64,000 bases of DNA from Cryptomeria japonica. Its lineage: Eukaryota; Streptophyta; Pinopsida; Cupressales; Cupressaceae. The notes beneath the pieces were generated by a model. It worked only from the letters and a program-made list of their open reading frames with translations, had not been told where the DNA came from and did not search any database. Below, piece by piece: positions 45,023-56,530 of this stretch (the first letter of the stretch is position 1; each line of letters begins with the position of its first letter). The translations under genes and the position numbers were made by a program. The DNA lies in contig NC_081415.1 in NCBI RefSeq assembly GCF_030272615.1, forward strand, positions 506,865,373 through 506,929,372, written 5' to 3'.

Positions 45023-45790
45023 TTACATTTCTACCATACCAAGCTTACCTCTAAAGTATTCCACCTTAATTTTGGAGAGAGGTTTGGTGAGAATGTCTGA
45101 TGTTTGTTCATCTGTACTAATATATCTCAACTGAATAACATTTCTCTCCACCATGTCTCTAACATAATGGTAAGGGATCTCAATGTGCTTTGATCTGTCA
45201 TGGAACACTGGAATCACTGAAATCTTTATACAACTCTGATTATCATAGTGGATGATCGTGGGATCCAAGGATTGTCCAAACAATCCTACAAGAAGTTTTT
45301 TTAACCACACAACTTCTCGAGCTTCCCTAGATGCTGCAATGTACTTGGCTTCGGTGGAACTCTGTGCAACTGAAGATTGCTTCCTGCTAAACCAGGAAAT
45401 CATGGCTGATCCTAAGTTGAACCAACACCCCAAAGTACTCTTATGATCAACTGCACTTCTAGCCCAATCTGATTTAGTATATCCATGCAGATTTAGATCT
45501 ACATTATTATATCTTAATCCATATTCAATTGTGCCACACAGGTATCTCAGAATATGTTTTGATGCAACTAAGTGTAACTGTCTTGGTTCACACATAAACT
45601 GACTGAGTGCATTTGTTGCATAACAAATATCTGGTCTAGTGTTGACCAAGTACATCAAGGACCCAATCATGTGTCGGTAGAGAGTGGAATCTACTAATTC
45701 AATTTTTGTTGCTGCTTCTTTTAACTTATGTAGATTTTTCTCCATGGGTGTAGACATTGGTTTACAATCCATCATTCCAAACCTTTTCAA
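45023..45790 (-). pseudogene. E4 RT C-terminal part and RNase H
   Basis: 255 codons reading MKRFGMMDCKPMSTPM, then RPDICYATNALSQFM, GYTKSDWARS, AQSSTEAKYIA, IHYDNQSCI and ILTKPLSK. This is copia RNase H with its Glu and later Asp present, while one Asp of the first acidic motif now reads Lys (GYTKSDW). A one-base frameshift at about 45787-45795 separates it from the RT frame. It ends in TAA near 45023. Confidence 0.9.
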
Positions 45791-47646
45791 ATGTCAATAG
45801 TGTATTTTCCTTGATTTAGGATGATACCATGAGCCTGCTGCCATACTTCTAAACCAAGAAAATAGTGAAGAAGACCCAAGTTCTTCATGTCAAATTCAGA
45901 TGCTAGGTCCTGTTTACACTTGGTGATGAGATGGTCTTTTCCTGTAATCAACAAGTCATCAACATAAAGAATGAGAACCAACATGTCACCATTTATTACT
46001 TTGAAGTAAAGGTTTGGATCTGCATCATTCTTGGATAAACCTAATCCTGAAAGATAGTTGTCTATCCTCTCATACCAGGCTCGAGGAGCCTGTTTAAGAC
46101 CATATAGAACCTTCTTTAATTTACAAACATGAGAACCATTTCCATGTACCACAAATCCCTCATGTTTCTCTAGGTACACTTCCTCTTCTATTATGTCATT
46201 AAGAAAAGCAGTCTTCACATCCATTTGGTGAATCTTCCATCCTTTTGATGCAGCAATAGCAATCACAGCCCTGACGGAGGTATATCGAGCAACTGGAGCA
46301 AATGTTTCTTCATAATCAATTCCCTCCTTTTGTGAAAAACCTCTGGCAACAAACCTTGCTTTATATTTTTCAATGCTCTCATCTACAACATGTTTGATTT
46401 TAAAGAGCCATTTAGATGAAACTACTAATTTGTATTTTGGTCTAGGTACAATGTCCCAAACATCGTTCTTATGTATAGATTGGTATTCTTCTATCATGGC
46501 ATCTTTCCAAACTTGATGTTTGAAGGCTTCCTCAACACTAGAAGGTTCTGATTTGATGATTTCACCCATAAAAGCAACATAGCTGGAATATCTATTAGTT
46601 CTCTTGCTTTCCCTGAAGGTTCCTTTTGGAGCTGCATAATTTTCAGCTTCTTGAATCATTTTCCTCGCCCATAGAGGTCTTTTACGATTCACAATAGGGT
46701 CTCTAGGCTCGTCAGCAGAATCCATAGGTTCATTGTGATTATTATCTTCTATAGGTTCATGTGTCTCCCTCTGAATCTCAAAAGCATGATCATCTTCCAT
46801 ATTTAGAGGAGACTCATCATCAATTTCATTAATGTCTTTAGATCTTTTGAATGCAACATCTTCTTCAAATATTACATCCCTGCTTAGCTCAATTAAATTT
46901 TGTCCATGGATATAAATTCTATAGGCTTTAGATGATTCGTTGTAGCTAACAAATATTCCCTTTTTCCTTGAGGGTTCTAGCTTAGATCTTTTCTCTTTGG
47001 GTATGTGGATGTAAACATGACAACCAAAGATTCTAAAATGACTTATGTCAGGTTTTATCCTTGTAAATGCTTCTCTAGGGGTTTTGTTATCTAGAAGGGA
47101 GTGAGGACATCTATTTTGAATGTAAACAACAGTACTAGAGGCTTCAACCCAGAAGGAGGTATGAAGGTTTTGGTCATGCATCATAGCTTTGGTTGCTTCT
47201 ACAACAGTTCTATTTTTCCTTTCTAGTACCCCATTTTGTTTAGGGTTGTAAGGAACGGTGAACTCCCTCTTAATCCCAACATTATTACAAAAGCCTTTGA
47301 AGTTATCAGAAATGTATTCCCCCCTATTATTTGACCTTAGGGTTTTGATTCTTTTGCCTGACATATTCTCTACTAGAGCCTTGAATTCCTTAAATCTTAT
47401 AAGGACTTCATTAGACTCTTTACATTTTAGAAAATACATCCATGTTTTCCTAGAGTAGTCATCTACAAAAATAACATAGTACAAAAATCCTCCTAAAGAG
47501 GTTACTGTCATAGGTCCACATAAATATGTATGAATGAGTTCTAATACATTTTTAGATTTACTTTCATTACTATGAAAGGTGCCCTTTGTGTTCTTTCCTA
47601 AGGCACACCCTTTGGAAGTTCCTTCATGATCTTGTTTTAGTTTAGG
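45787..47646 (-). pseudogene. E4 integrase and reverse transcriptase, integrase catalytically dead
   Basis: The open frame 47511-45787 (574 codons) covers most of integrase and RT. In integrase the first Asp position reads Tyr (HTYLCGPM, 47524-47526, just before this ATG). The second reads Asn (LRSNNRGEY, 47329-47331), while the Glu in NGVLERKNRT is kept. RT has KARFVARGFSQKEGIDY, MDVKTAFLN, CKLKKVLYGLKQAPRAWY and the intact LYVDDLLITG. The loss of two of three integrase carboxylates rules out normal integration by this copy. A stop near 47647 separates it from the upstream part. Confidence 0.93.
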
Positions 47647-48135
47647 TCAGCCTGTCACAATTTTCTCTATTGAAGGCAATGCCCGAAAGTGAAGATGCCC
47701 TAATCTTCTATGCCATATCTCACTTGTAGTAGAAGATTCATGAATTAAGGCTTGAGAAGGAGGAGTGCAAAGTTTGTATAGGCATCCATGTCGAATTCCT
47801 ATGGTGTGAGCTTTCTTTATATTTGAGTTCTTAGGCCATGCTAGAACTTTACCATCCATGAAAGTAATTCGGTATCCTTTGTCTTCAAGGGCTGAAATGG
47901 AAACCAAATTTTGCTTGATACCCAACACAAACAATATGCCTTTCAGTTGAAGAGAGATGCTTGATTTTAGTTGAATAGTGCATGTTTCGATTCCTTTCAC
48001 AAGGTAGTTGGAATCATCTCCAATGGTGATTTCTTCATCTGAATTTTCCACTAGGCTATCAAGATGTTCTCTGAATCCTATTATATGTCGAGATGCTCCA
48101 ATGTCTATGACCCAAGTATTAAGGCTGGTAGATAC
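47647..48135 (-). pseudogene. E4 protease and GAG-pre-integrase domain
   Basis: It is in frame with gag after one stop (48136-48138). The protease motif reads WVIDIGASRHI, with Ile in place of the usual Ser/Thr after Asp (48100-48102), so the active site is probably dead. The pre-integrase zinc motif has IWHRRLGHLHF. A stop at 47647 ends the frame just before the Cys part (GCALGK). Confidence 0.85.
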
Positions 48136-48930
48136 TTAACTTGATAGGCCTGAATAGAATACAAGTCTTTCAAAGTCCTTATCTAAGCTTGTTTTACTAA
48201 CTTTTGCTAGGGAGGTTTGAAGCTTAGGCCTATCCAGACACTTCATTGCAAGGTGACCATATTTGTCACACCTAAAGCATTGTACTTTAGACATGTCCCT
48301 TTTTCTCCTGAATGAGCGTTTTCCATGGGAGTCATTTCCTTTCTTTCGTTTGAAGTTGCTTTTCTTCCCTTTCTTATGAGAATTAGAATTTAAGACTTGA
48401 ATCTCTTCATTTGAGACGTTTAATCCAATTCCTCTAATTATCAGCCTTGACTCTTCTTGAATGTAGTCGGTTTTTAAACAATTAAACTTAGGAAGTTCAG
48501 ATTGAGCACTTATCCCTTGTATGAATGCTTCCCAAGATGTAGGGAGTCTGTGGAGAGCCGACATTGTTAACTCCTTGCTATCAATTATGTGTCCAATGGT
48601 GGATAGTTGATCTCTTAACTTTGTTATCCTCGTGAAGTAAGACGTGATGGTTTCTCCCTTGTTCATCTTGATTTGGTGGAGTTGTTGTTTTAGAGCAAGA
48701 GCCCTGCTAGTATTATTTATTTCATACATGTTCTCTAGAGTTGTGAACATTTGATATGTTGTATCTAGTTTGGATATGATTGGAACTATGTGATCCTTCA
48801 CTGCATCCACTAGTATCTTCATAGCCTTGTTGTTGCTCTTCGTCCATAGAAGTTTATCATCATCTTCATCAAGTATAGGTATTGCCTTCTCCACAAATGC
48901 GTTCAAATCATGTTCTCCTAGTGCAAGCAT
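48136..48930 (-). pseudogene. gag: E4 Gag (copia type, 264 aa)
   Basis: The frame starts at MLALGEHDLNAFVEKAIP. It carries the UBN2-like copia Gag domain (ALALKQQLHQIKMNKGETIT, LRDQLSTIGHIID), a Lys-rich stretch and a CCHC knuckle CFRCDKYGHLAMKC. It ends at a TAA/TAG-type stop at 48136 in the frame that continues into protease. In many copia elements gag and pol form one frame, so this stop is probably a mutation. Confidence 0.85.
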
Positions 48931-49087
48931 GATTCTAAATTTCTAAGATAAAAAAAATTTGCAGCTCCTTCAAGTCAATCCTCAACTCTAACACCATTCA
49001 CCATTTTGCTTAATATGAAATTCTAGAGAATTTAATGGTGGTTAGTTTGCCTCTCTTTATCAATCTGATCAGATCTTTCTTATGCTA
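48931..49087 (-). other. E4 leader
   Basis: Short untranslated leader between PBS and gag. Confidence 0.6.
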
Positions 49088-49099
49088 GCTCTGATACCA
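49088..49099 (-). other. Primer-binding site of E4 (tRNA-iMet type)
   Basis: Minus strand TGGTATCAGAGC, next to the 5' LTR. The LTR ends TTAAGA here instead of TTAACA as in the 3' copy. Confidence 0.9.
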
Positions 49100-50075
<976 letters not shown>

Positions 50076-51537
50076 TGAGGGAGCGGGGGAGATTTCCCCT
50101 TCCGCCTGCGACGAACCACGGTCCAGGCAATACTATCAATAAGACCATCAAAGGAAGGATTGGGCGAGGAGGGTCTTGTAGAGTTACAATCAACATCGAC
50201 AATAGGTTGTTGCAATAGAACAATATCAAGAGCAGATTCGGTAGGAGTGGGTCGATGCTGTAGAATAGGAGCAACAGTCATAGGGCCAAAGGAGGCCAAG
50301 TCAGTAGCACCAAGGGGTTCAACAAGAGCTTCAACAACAGTAAGAGGCACAACGTCATCCCGGGAGGAGGAGTCATCAGTATCAACAACATTGACCGTCA
50401 AATGATCAGTAGTAGCGTCCTTCCACCAAGTAGCCGAACCTTTGAGTCAAGAGAGAGAACAATCCAAAGCTAAGTGACCCATAGAGAAGCACCTTCGATA
50501 GCGAAAGGGAAGGCCCTCATAGTCCAATGATTGAGTCCATGGCTTGTCCCCAACCATAAGAACCAAATCCCTAGGGAGAGGCTTGGAAATGTCAATGTCG
50601 ATTAAAATGCGGGCAAAGGTAGAATGACCCATGGAGGACGTGGCATCATCAACCTTCAAGAATTGGCCAATAGAGTTACCAATGGCCTCATAACATGAGT
50701 GCTCCCAAAAATGAAGAGGAAGATTACGTAAGCGAACCCAAACCAGACGCACATTGAGTGGTTCGATAAGGGGGTTAAAGGAAGTTATCTAGGGTTTGGT
50801 AAAAAGAGAGAGTGATCTCCCCAAGCCCACGGCTTACCCAACACCAAATCATGATCGTGGGAACAAGAAAAAGCAGTAATGAAAAAACCTTTAGCACAAG
50901 GGAAAAGCTCAATGCTACAAGCAATCAAAGGTTTCCAAGAAACACTCACCCCACAATGGAGATCCGGGAGAGAAGGCCAGAAACCCGTAAATCTGTATAC
51001 CAACGCTATGCATTGGTAGTAATCAATATTCTCAACAACTTCCAGACCATAGACCACCACAATAGAGGTCTTGGCACAAGGAAAAGGGCGGATCCCCTTG
51101 GCAGGATGAGTAGCAGATCTAGCCACACGAGCAAAGCTATGCCCACTTGCAGAAGGTCTGGAAACCTTATAAGCCACAACATTGGTAGCAGCAGTGGTAC
51201 CAGACAGAGCAGCTCCAGAACCCATGACAACACCCTCAACAGAATGGGAGGGGGCACACAAGCCATCCAAAGAACCAGAGACCATGGCATCCCCAACAAA
51301 CAGGAGGGTAGAATCGGCAGCACCATACTCATCACCCCCTGGAAGATCAGCCGCAACACACCCTAGAAGGGCATCCACAAGGGGGTCACCCAATGCCTAG
51401 GCATAAGCACTAACAAGTGGACTGCTAACGCGGGGAGCAACAAGTGAAGCAGGGAGATATCTGTTCAAACCAAGAGTGCCATCATTCAAACAAGCCTGGG
51501 CGGGAATGGGATCCATTACAGCCAACAGGAGCGCCAT
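50076..51537 (-). pseudogene. LINE ORF1 (DUF4283-type RNA-binding protein), broken
   Basis: The ATG at 51535-51537 (MALLLAVMDPIPAQ) begins the frame. A TAG follows after about 42 codons. Then comes a 202-codon block with YRFTGFWPSLPDLHCGVSV and KGFFITAFSCSHDHDLVLGK. A frameshift and TAG lie near 50785. Then VWVRLRNLPLHFWE, FARILIDIDISKPLPRDLV and a knuckle-like CFSMGHLALDC follow, with a stop at 50447. The basic tail (WTVVRRRRKGKSPPLP) runs into the E4 junction. This is the ORF1 of plant L1 LINEs, which binds element RNA. No ORF2 is present. Confidence 0.85.
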
Positions 51538-51559
51538 TATGCTTAATATTCTTAGTATC

Positions 51560-51576
51560 GAGCCAAAGGGCATGTT
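51560..51576. repeat. Target-site duplication of the LINE, right copy
   Basis: GAGCCAAAGGGCATGTT, matching 43192-43208 with three transitions. Confidence 0.7.
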
Positions 51577-52394
51577 GTGCTAGTGTCACTGGTCATGTTA
51601 AAAAATTTTACTAAACACTTTATGTCATAAAATATAAATTTATTCTTATTTAAGCAATAATAAATGTTTGTAAATATCTATGAATCGATTCTTTACCTTC
51701 TCTTATAATCTTATGTAATAGATTATAACATTTTAGTCTAATTTTATTATGACAAATTAAATTGAGTTAACAACCAAAACCAAACAACTCCCAAACAAGG
51801 TTAACACATTGTAAAAGATAGAACACAAAATTGTGTATAAACAAGTGCAAACCCATAGTGCAAAGATCAACTAAGTGTAATGCACAATGGGTTTAAGAAC
51901 TTTCTATTAATTAGAAGCTTAATTTAATAAATATATAACTAAAAAGGAAATGCAAAAGAGGGAAAATAATCCAATTTAAAAAACAATAAATCACAACCAA
52001 TCTAAACATTCAAACCAATAGAATAGTTTACATAGAATCACTTGCTTCAAGTGAAGGAAAACTCTGGCAAAAATCCTCAACAACTATGTTGTCTTTAGAG
52101 CAACAATAAATGTCTTCCAACCTCAAATCATTATGGTATACTTTGTCTTTATGGAAAGAAAAAACTAAAGATGAATAACATCTAAGAATCTCAATCCACC
52201 GAATGTTGGATACTAAGGACTCAAGAATTACTCATTTTACTCTTAAAGCTAGCTAATATCTTGATGATGATGAATGGGTGCTCACCATCTTTGACATTAT
52301 GAAAGGGGGTGTAATTGTAGTTATATCAATCATATTAAGTTTATATTAGCTAATTTATTATGTATTATTGAAGTAAAATAAAATAATGTATTTT

Positions 52395-52476
52395 TGTTGT
52401 TGTTGTTGTTGTATGTATGTATGTATGTATGTGTATCTATGTGCATATGCATATGTGTGTGTACATACATACATAC
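52395..52476. repeat. Compound microsatellite (GTT)n (GTAT)n (TG)n (ACAT)n
   Basis: TTG triplets, then GTAT tetramers, a GCATATGCATATG palindrome, TG dimers and ACAT tetramers follow each other. Confidence 0.9.
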
Positions 52477-52753
52477 CTACTAGATTCAATAAAGATTATG
52501 CAATCTTAAATCAACCTAAGAACAATAAAACAATATGACAATAAATTTAATGCAAATAATGAGAATAACAATATCTAATATATGTATTTAAAACCTAGAT
52601 TTGTATAAATGAAAGAACAATAAATAAATAACCTCATAATTTTTTAATCTGATAAAGATGGAAGAAAAAACAGAAACCAAAAAATTGAATTGACATATGT
52701 ATGTATGTAGGTCTTGTAATTGCACTAAATTATAGTGTCAAACACACTACTTA

Positions 52754-52758
52754 GTAAG
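52754..52758. repeat. Target-site duplication GTAAG, left copy
   Basis: GTAAG here and at 56526-56530 flank the solo LTR exactly. Confidence 0.85.
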
Positions 52759-53385
52759 TGTCATGCCCAAACTTTAGGGCAAGAACGAGATAAAAAAAAA
52801 ATTTAAAACACATCTGAATAACTTGAAATTGCAAATATACAATGCACTTAGCTAGTTTCGTCTTAACTATGTTTTGAGTTAACTCTAACCACTAGCTCAA
52901 GTAACGAAATTAATTTAAAATTAAATGTGGAATACTAAATGAATGAATGAATAATAATTGATTTTAGAAACTAATTAAATTAGTCCTAGCACATAGTGTA
53001 TAAATGACTAACAATAAATAAAATGTGTTTAACTAAATCGGCTAAAGGGTCAAATAAATTCATAATAAATATTTTCCTATAAAGTGTAAATATTTCCCAA
53101 TAGCCAAAATAACCTTACCCAATTTAACATAAAGTTTTTTAAAAGATTAAACTTCAAAAGCAATTTTAAAATTTAAACATAACCCCATATGTTTATTAAA
53201 AACATATATAATTTATAACCACTTAATAAAATACTTAACCTACAATTTGACCTAATCTTCCATAATTTAAACTATATATATATATATAAACTTAAAAAAG
53301 TTTTCACATTATGGAAACCCTAATTTTTTTATTAATATAACATTGCCCTTTCTTTATTTTCATTACTAATATATTTTTTTTTACT

Positions 53386-53413
53386 ACCCTAACCCTACCC
53401 GAGTTAGGGTTTT
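53386..53413. repeat. Telomere-like/telobox sequence
   Basis: ACCCTAACCCTACCC followed by GTTAGGGTTTTA forms a short inverted telomere-like motif inside the solo LTR, next to the GC island. Confidence 0.6.
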
Positions 53414-53519
53414 ATCTTTTTCTCTTTGCAGGGAGGAGGGTCGAAAGAATGGAGCGGCAGCCATGGCGAACTCGGCGGGGGTATGGTTACAGGCGGTGGT
53501 GGTGGGTGTCCCCGAGGAT

Positions 53520-53683
53520 GCCACTGTGGTTGCCCACAGTGGCGGTCGGGCGCCGCTCACTGTGGGAAACCACAGTGGCGGACCACTGTGGTCGCCCACA
53601 GTGGCAACTCCCAAGCTGTCCACTGTGGGAAGCCATAGTGGCGCCCTCCCTGGCCGCACCGACCATTGTGCTAAACACAGTGG
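53520..53683. repeat. Five tandem CCACTGTGG hairpins with short loops
   Basis: Hairpins are GCCACTGTGG/CCACAGTGGC, loop TTGC (53520-53543); CACTGTGG/CCACAGTG, loop GAAA (53558-53577); CCACTGTGG/CCACAGTGG, loop TCGC (53583-53604); CCACTGTGG/CCATAGTGG, loop GAAG (53620-53641); and CCATTGTG/CACAGTGG, loop CTAAA (53663-53683). Spacing is 26-43 bp. The GC-rich island stands out in AT-rich LTR DNA. Open frames across it are probably a by-product of the repeats. Confidence 0.85.
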
Positions 53684-53754
53684 TTGGGCCTAAACCCTTC
53701 ATCATTATTTTTTTTTTTTTAAGTTTATTTATTATTTGTTTTTGTTTTTTTGTT

Positions 53755-53755
<1 letters not shown>

Positions 53756-53804
<49 letters not shown>
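53756..53804. repeat. (TA)n microsatellite
   Basis: About 48 bp of uninterrupted TA inside the solo LTR. Confidence 0.95.
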
Positions 53805-53806
<2 letters not shown>

Positions 53807-56525
53807 CAAATAAGTATATATTTTTTTTAAGAAATGAATTCATTTAAACATATATATATATAGCATCTAGGGCAAATTCTTTTTACGTAAATATATGTTG
53901 ATATTCTTATTTTGAAACATTCATAACAAATTAGTTAAATTCTTCTGATTTAAATCAATGTATATATTTCTTTTTGATAAAATACTTGATGCTAAAAAAT
54001 CATAGATGGACTATTTAACTATAGATTTACTTTCTGCAAAAAGTGTAAATAACAGAATTAAATAAACTTAAAACAACAACTATTTAAATCTAGAATTTAT
54101 TAAAATAATTCTTTAGAGATGGTTATAATAACTTTTAGATTTTATTTTCTGCAAATAAATAAAATGACAGATTTAAATAAACTAACTTTTGCACTTCCAT
54201 GTATAGATCTAAATGTTTTATTTCCACCCTACTACATGCATGCAAATCTATTTCATTTATTTCCTATTTTATTATATTTTAAATGCATAAAAGAATAAAT
54301 TAAATTTCTTGATTTTCAAAATATTATATACACAACAAAAGTTATTTTTCAGAACTATAGAAAACTAAAACCAGAAATACTCATTTCTTTTCTACAGTAT
54401 AGCATAAATAAATATTACATTTCTTTAAAACATATTTCCAAGACACTTTCATCACTTTTACAAATGGGTCTCTCATTTCTAATAAATGAGGACTTTCAAA
54501 GAATAATAATTACATTTACAAATATTTTTCTGCAACAAATAACTCCAGCCACTTCTACTTGTCCTATTTTTTTCTTCCAACAACCTGCAAATAAATCGTA
54601 GGTTATGACCATGGAGTGCTCACCTCCCAGCCTAGGCTAACTAGTAGCCACCCCCCAGCTTGGAGAACCAAGCCCTAGACAGGTTACACACATGCAAACA
54701 CAATAAACAAGGGAAAACAATCACAAACATATTCTCATCCCAGGGCTACACTGCACCACACAATGTGATGTCTTTTCAAGGGTGGTAGTGGACCAAGTAC
54801 CCTGAGGAGACTGCAAGTATGGTAAAACACAAAGCCACCTCATGGCAACAAAGATAACTCATAAGTACAATAACCCCGCATCCTTATGCCCCCCAAGGCA
54901 TTCATGCCTTATTTCCCTCTTTATGACCCCCAAATGCATAAACTAGCCATGCAGCAAGGATCACATAAATATCCCTTGAGATCACTCTCATAACGAGAGC
55001 CTCTCACTCGAGGGTTGTCAAACTTCTACCACCCACAAGACCATCCTCTCTCCCAAGAGTAGGAGGCCTTGGTTACTCCCAAAACATAGAATGTACACAA
55101 GAGTAAAATGTAGAACACAAAATAAATTTTCACAAGGGAAAAATGCAAGAAACTAGCCTTCACACAAGCAAATCTATTCAACATAACATGCAATATAAAA
55201 ACAATACAAAGAAAAATTTAACCAACCTTCAACTACACAAAGGTATACTAGATTAATTGAAGATGAACAACTCAATTCCACAAATTCTTTGCTTCTCTAC
55301 ACTTAGCCAATTTCCTAAAACCAAATCTATCTTTTCTTTCAAAATTCCTTGTCTCCAAAAATGGAGAGTGGGTGATTACCCGCAAAATCTCTCATTCTTG
55401 CCTAAGAAGACCTCAGTGAGAGTTCTCATAGGTTTCTAAAATTGAAAAAGGAAAAATCAGAAAAAAAGATCAAAAGAAATCTCTCATCAAAAAGGAAAGT
55501 TAACAACTTAGATGATGCCTTCTAATTTTCAATTTTCGCTCAACTTAGGAAACCCACTTTTTAGGGTGTCTAAATGGTCACATGGGAGTTGGTACATGCC
55601 TAAAATTACTCCTAACCCTTAAGTATACCTTATGGTCTTTAGGAAACACTTTTAAACTACCCCTAGGAGTCCATTTAACCATTTTTAAACCCATCTGAAA
55701 TTAATTTTCGGGTCAAACCTAAGTCGACCACCCCAAAGATTTTCTACCCTAGAAAAATATAGAACCACATTAAATTAATTGAAAAAGCTATGGTTAAACA
55801 ACTCCCTCCAAAAGACAATTCAAAAATCAAAACATAAATCAACACGTGTCAAGTGACACAATAAAAATACTTTTACAAAATTACACATGAAATTTTGTCT
55901 CTTGTTGGATTTACACAAATTAACAAAATTCAATTAACACACATGCACATTTACTTTCACAAATAAAATACGATACAAACGGGGTGTTGTCTCTCCAAAT
56001 AGACAAACCCTAGTTTTACGAATGTACATAGGTCTAGGTTTGGTTCTCCATAATATTTCCATGGTCACATGGATAATTTTCTTACGCATCTCAATTACAC
56101 ATTAGTAATTCCAAATAACCTCATATAATATAAAACACATGAATAAGAATACACATCAAACACTCTGCATACAATATACATTTAAACAAATCAATACATC
56201 TTACATCCAAACAACTCCACATAAGCAATTATTATAATTCTCATAATTTTGATCCACACATAAAACATCCATCCTATTTCTATCATCATAGTAAAGTCCT
56301 ACAAATCCAATAATGACATATACCATTTCAAATTTATCCTATTCTAGAATCATATAGAGTTCTATATCATAAAGCATATAAATGAAGCATCAACATACAT
56401 CAATGTTATCCAAATCATGAAATCATATAAGTTCCAAATCCATAATGTATAAAAACAAAGCAACCATAATAGTCTCAACATGAAAAATACTGAAATGCTA
56501 GGATGAGTCGAGGTAGGGCCTCACA

Positions 56526-56530
56526 GTAAG
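56526..56530. repeat. Target-site duplication GTAAG, right copy
   Basis: Matches 52754-52758. Confidence 0.85.

Larger units (their letters stand above)
51577..52758. other. AT-rich DNA without recognised genes
   Basis: The first bases probably continue the SINE-like sequence at 43208. A compound microsatellite lies at 52395-52476. Nothing else is supported. Confidence 0.5.
52759..56525 (-). mobile_element. 3.77-kb solo LTR, probably Ty3/gypsy
   Basis: On plus it begins TGTCATGCCC and ends GGGCCTCACA. Read on minus it begins TGTGAGGCCC and ends GGGCATGACA, a terminal pattern common in plant gypsy LTRs. A perfect 5-bp duplication GTAAG flanks it. No gag or pol domain, PBS or PPT is seen inside. 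It is AT-rich except for a GC island at 53400-53700 holding a hairpin array. Small open frames (for example 53449-53847 plus, 56481-52760 minus fragments) have no domain. The minus orientation is inferred from the ends. Confidence 0.75.

Noticed and set aside
50812-51366. 184-codon plus-strand frame
   Set aside because: Opposite-strand shadow of LINE ORF1, which has clear family motifs on minus.
53449-53847. 132-codon frame with repeated PLWLPTV-like residues
   Set aside because: Created by the CCACTGTGG hairpin repeats and a TA microsatellite; both strands are open in several frames, which is expected from the repeat and not evidence of a gene.
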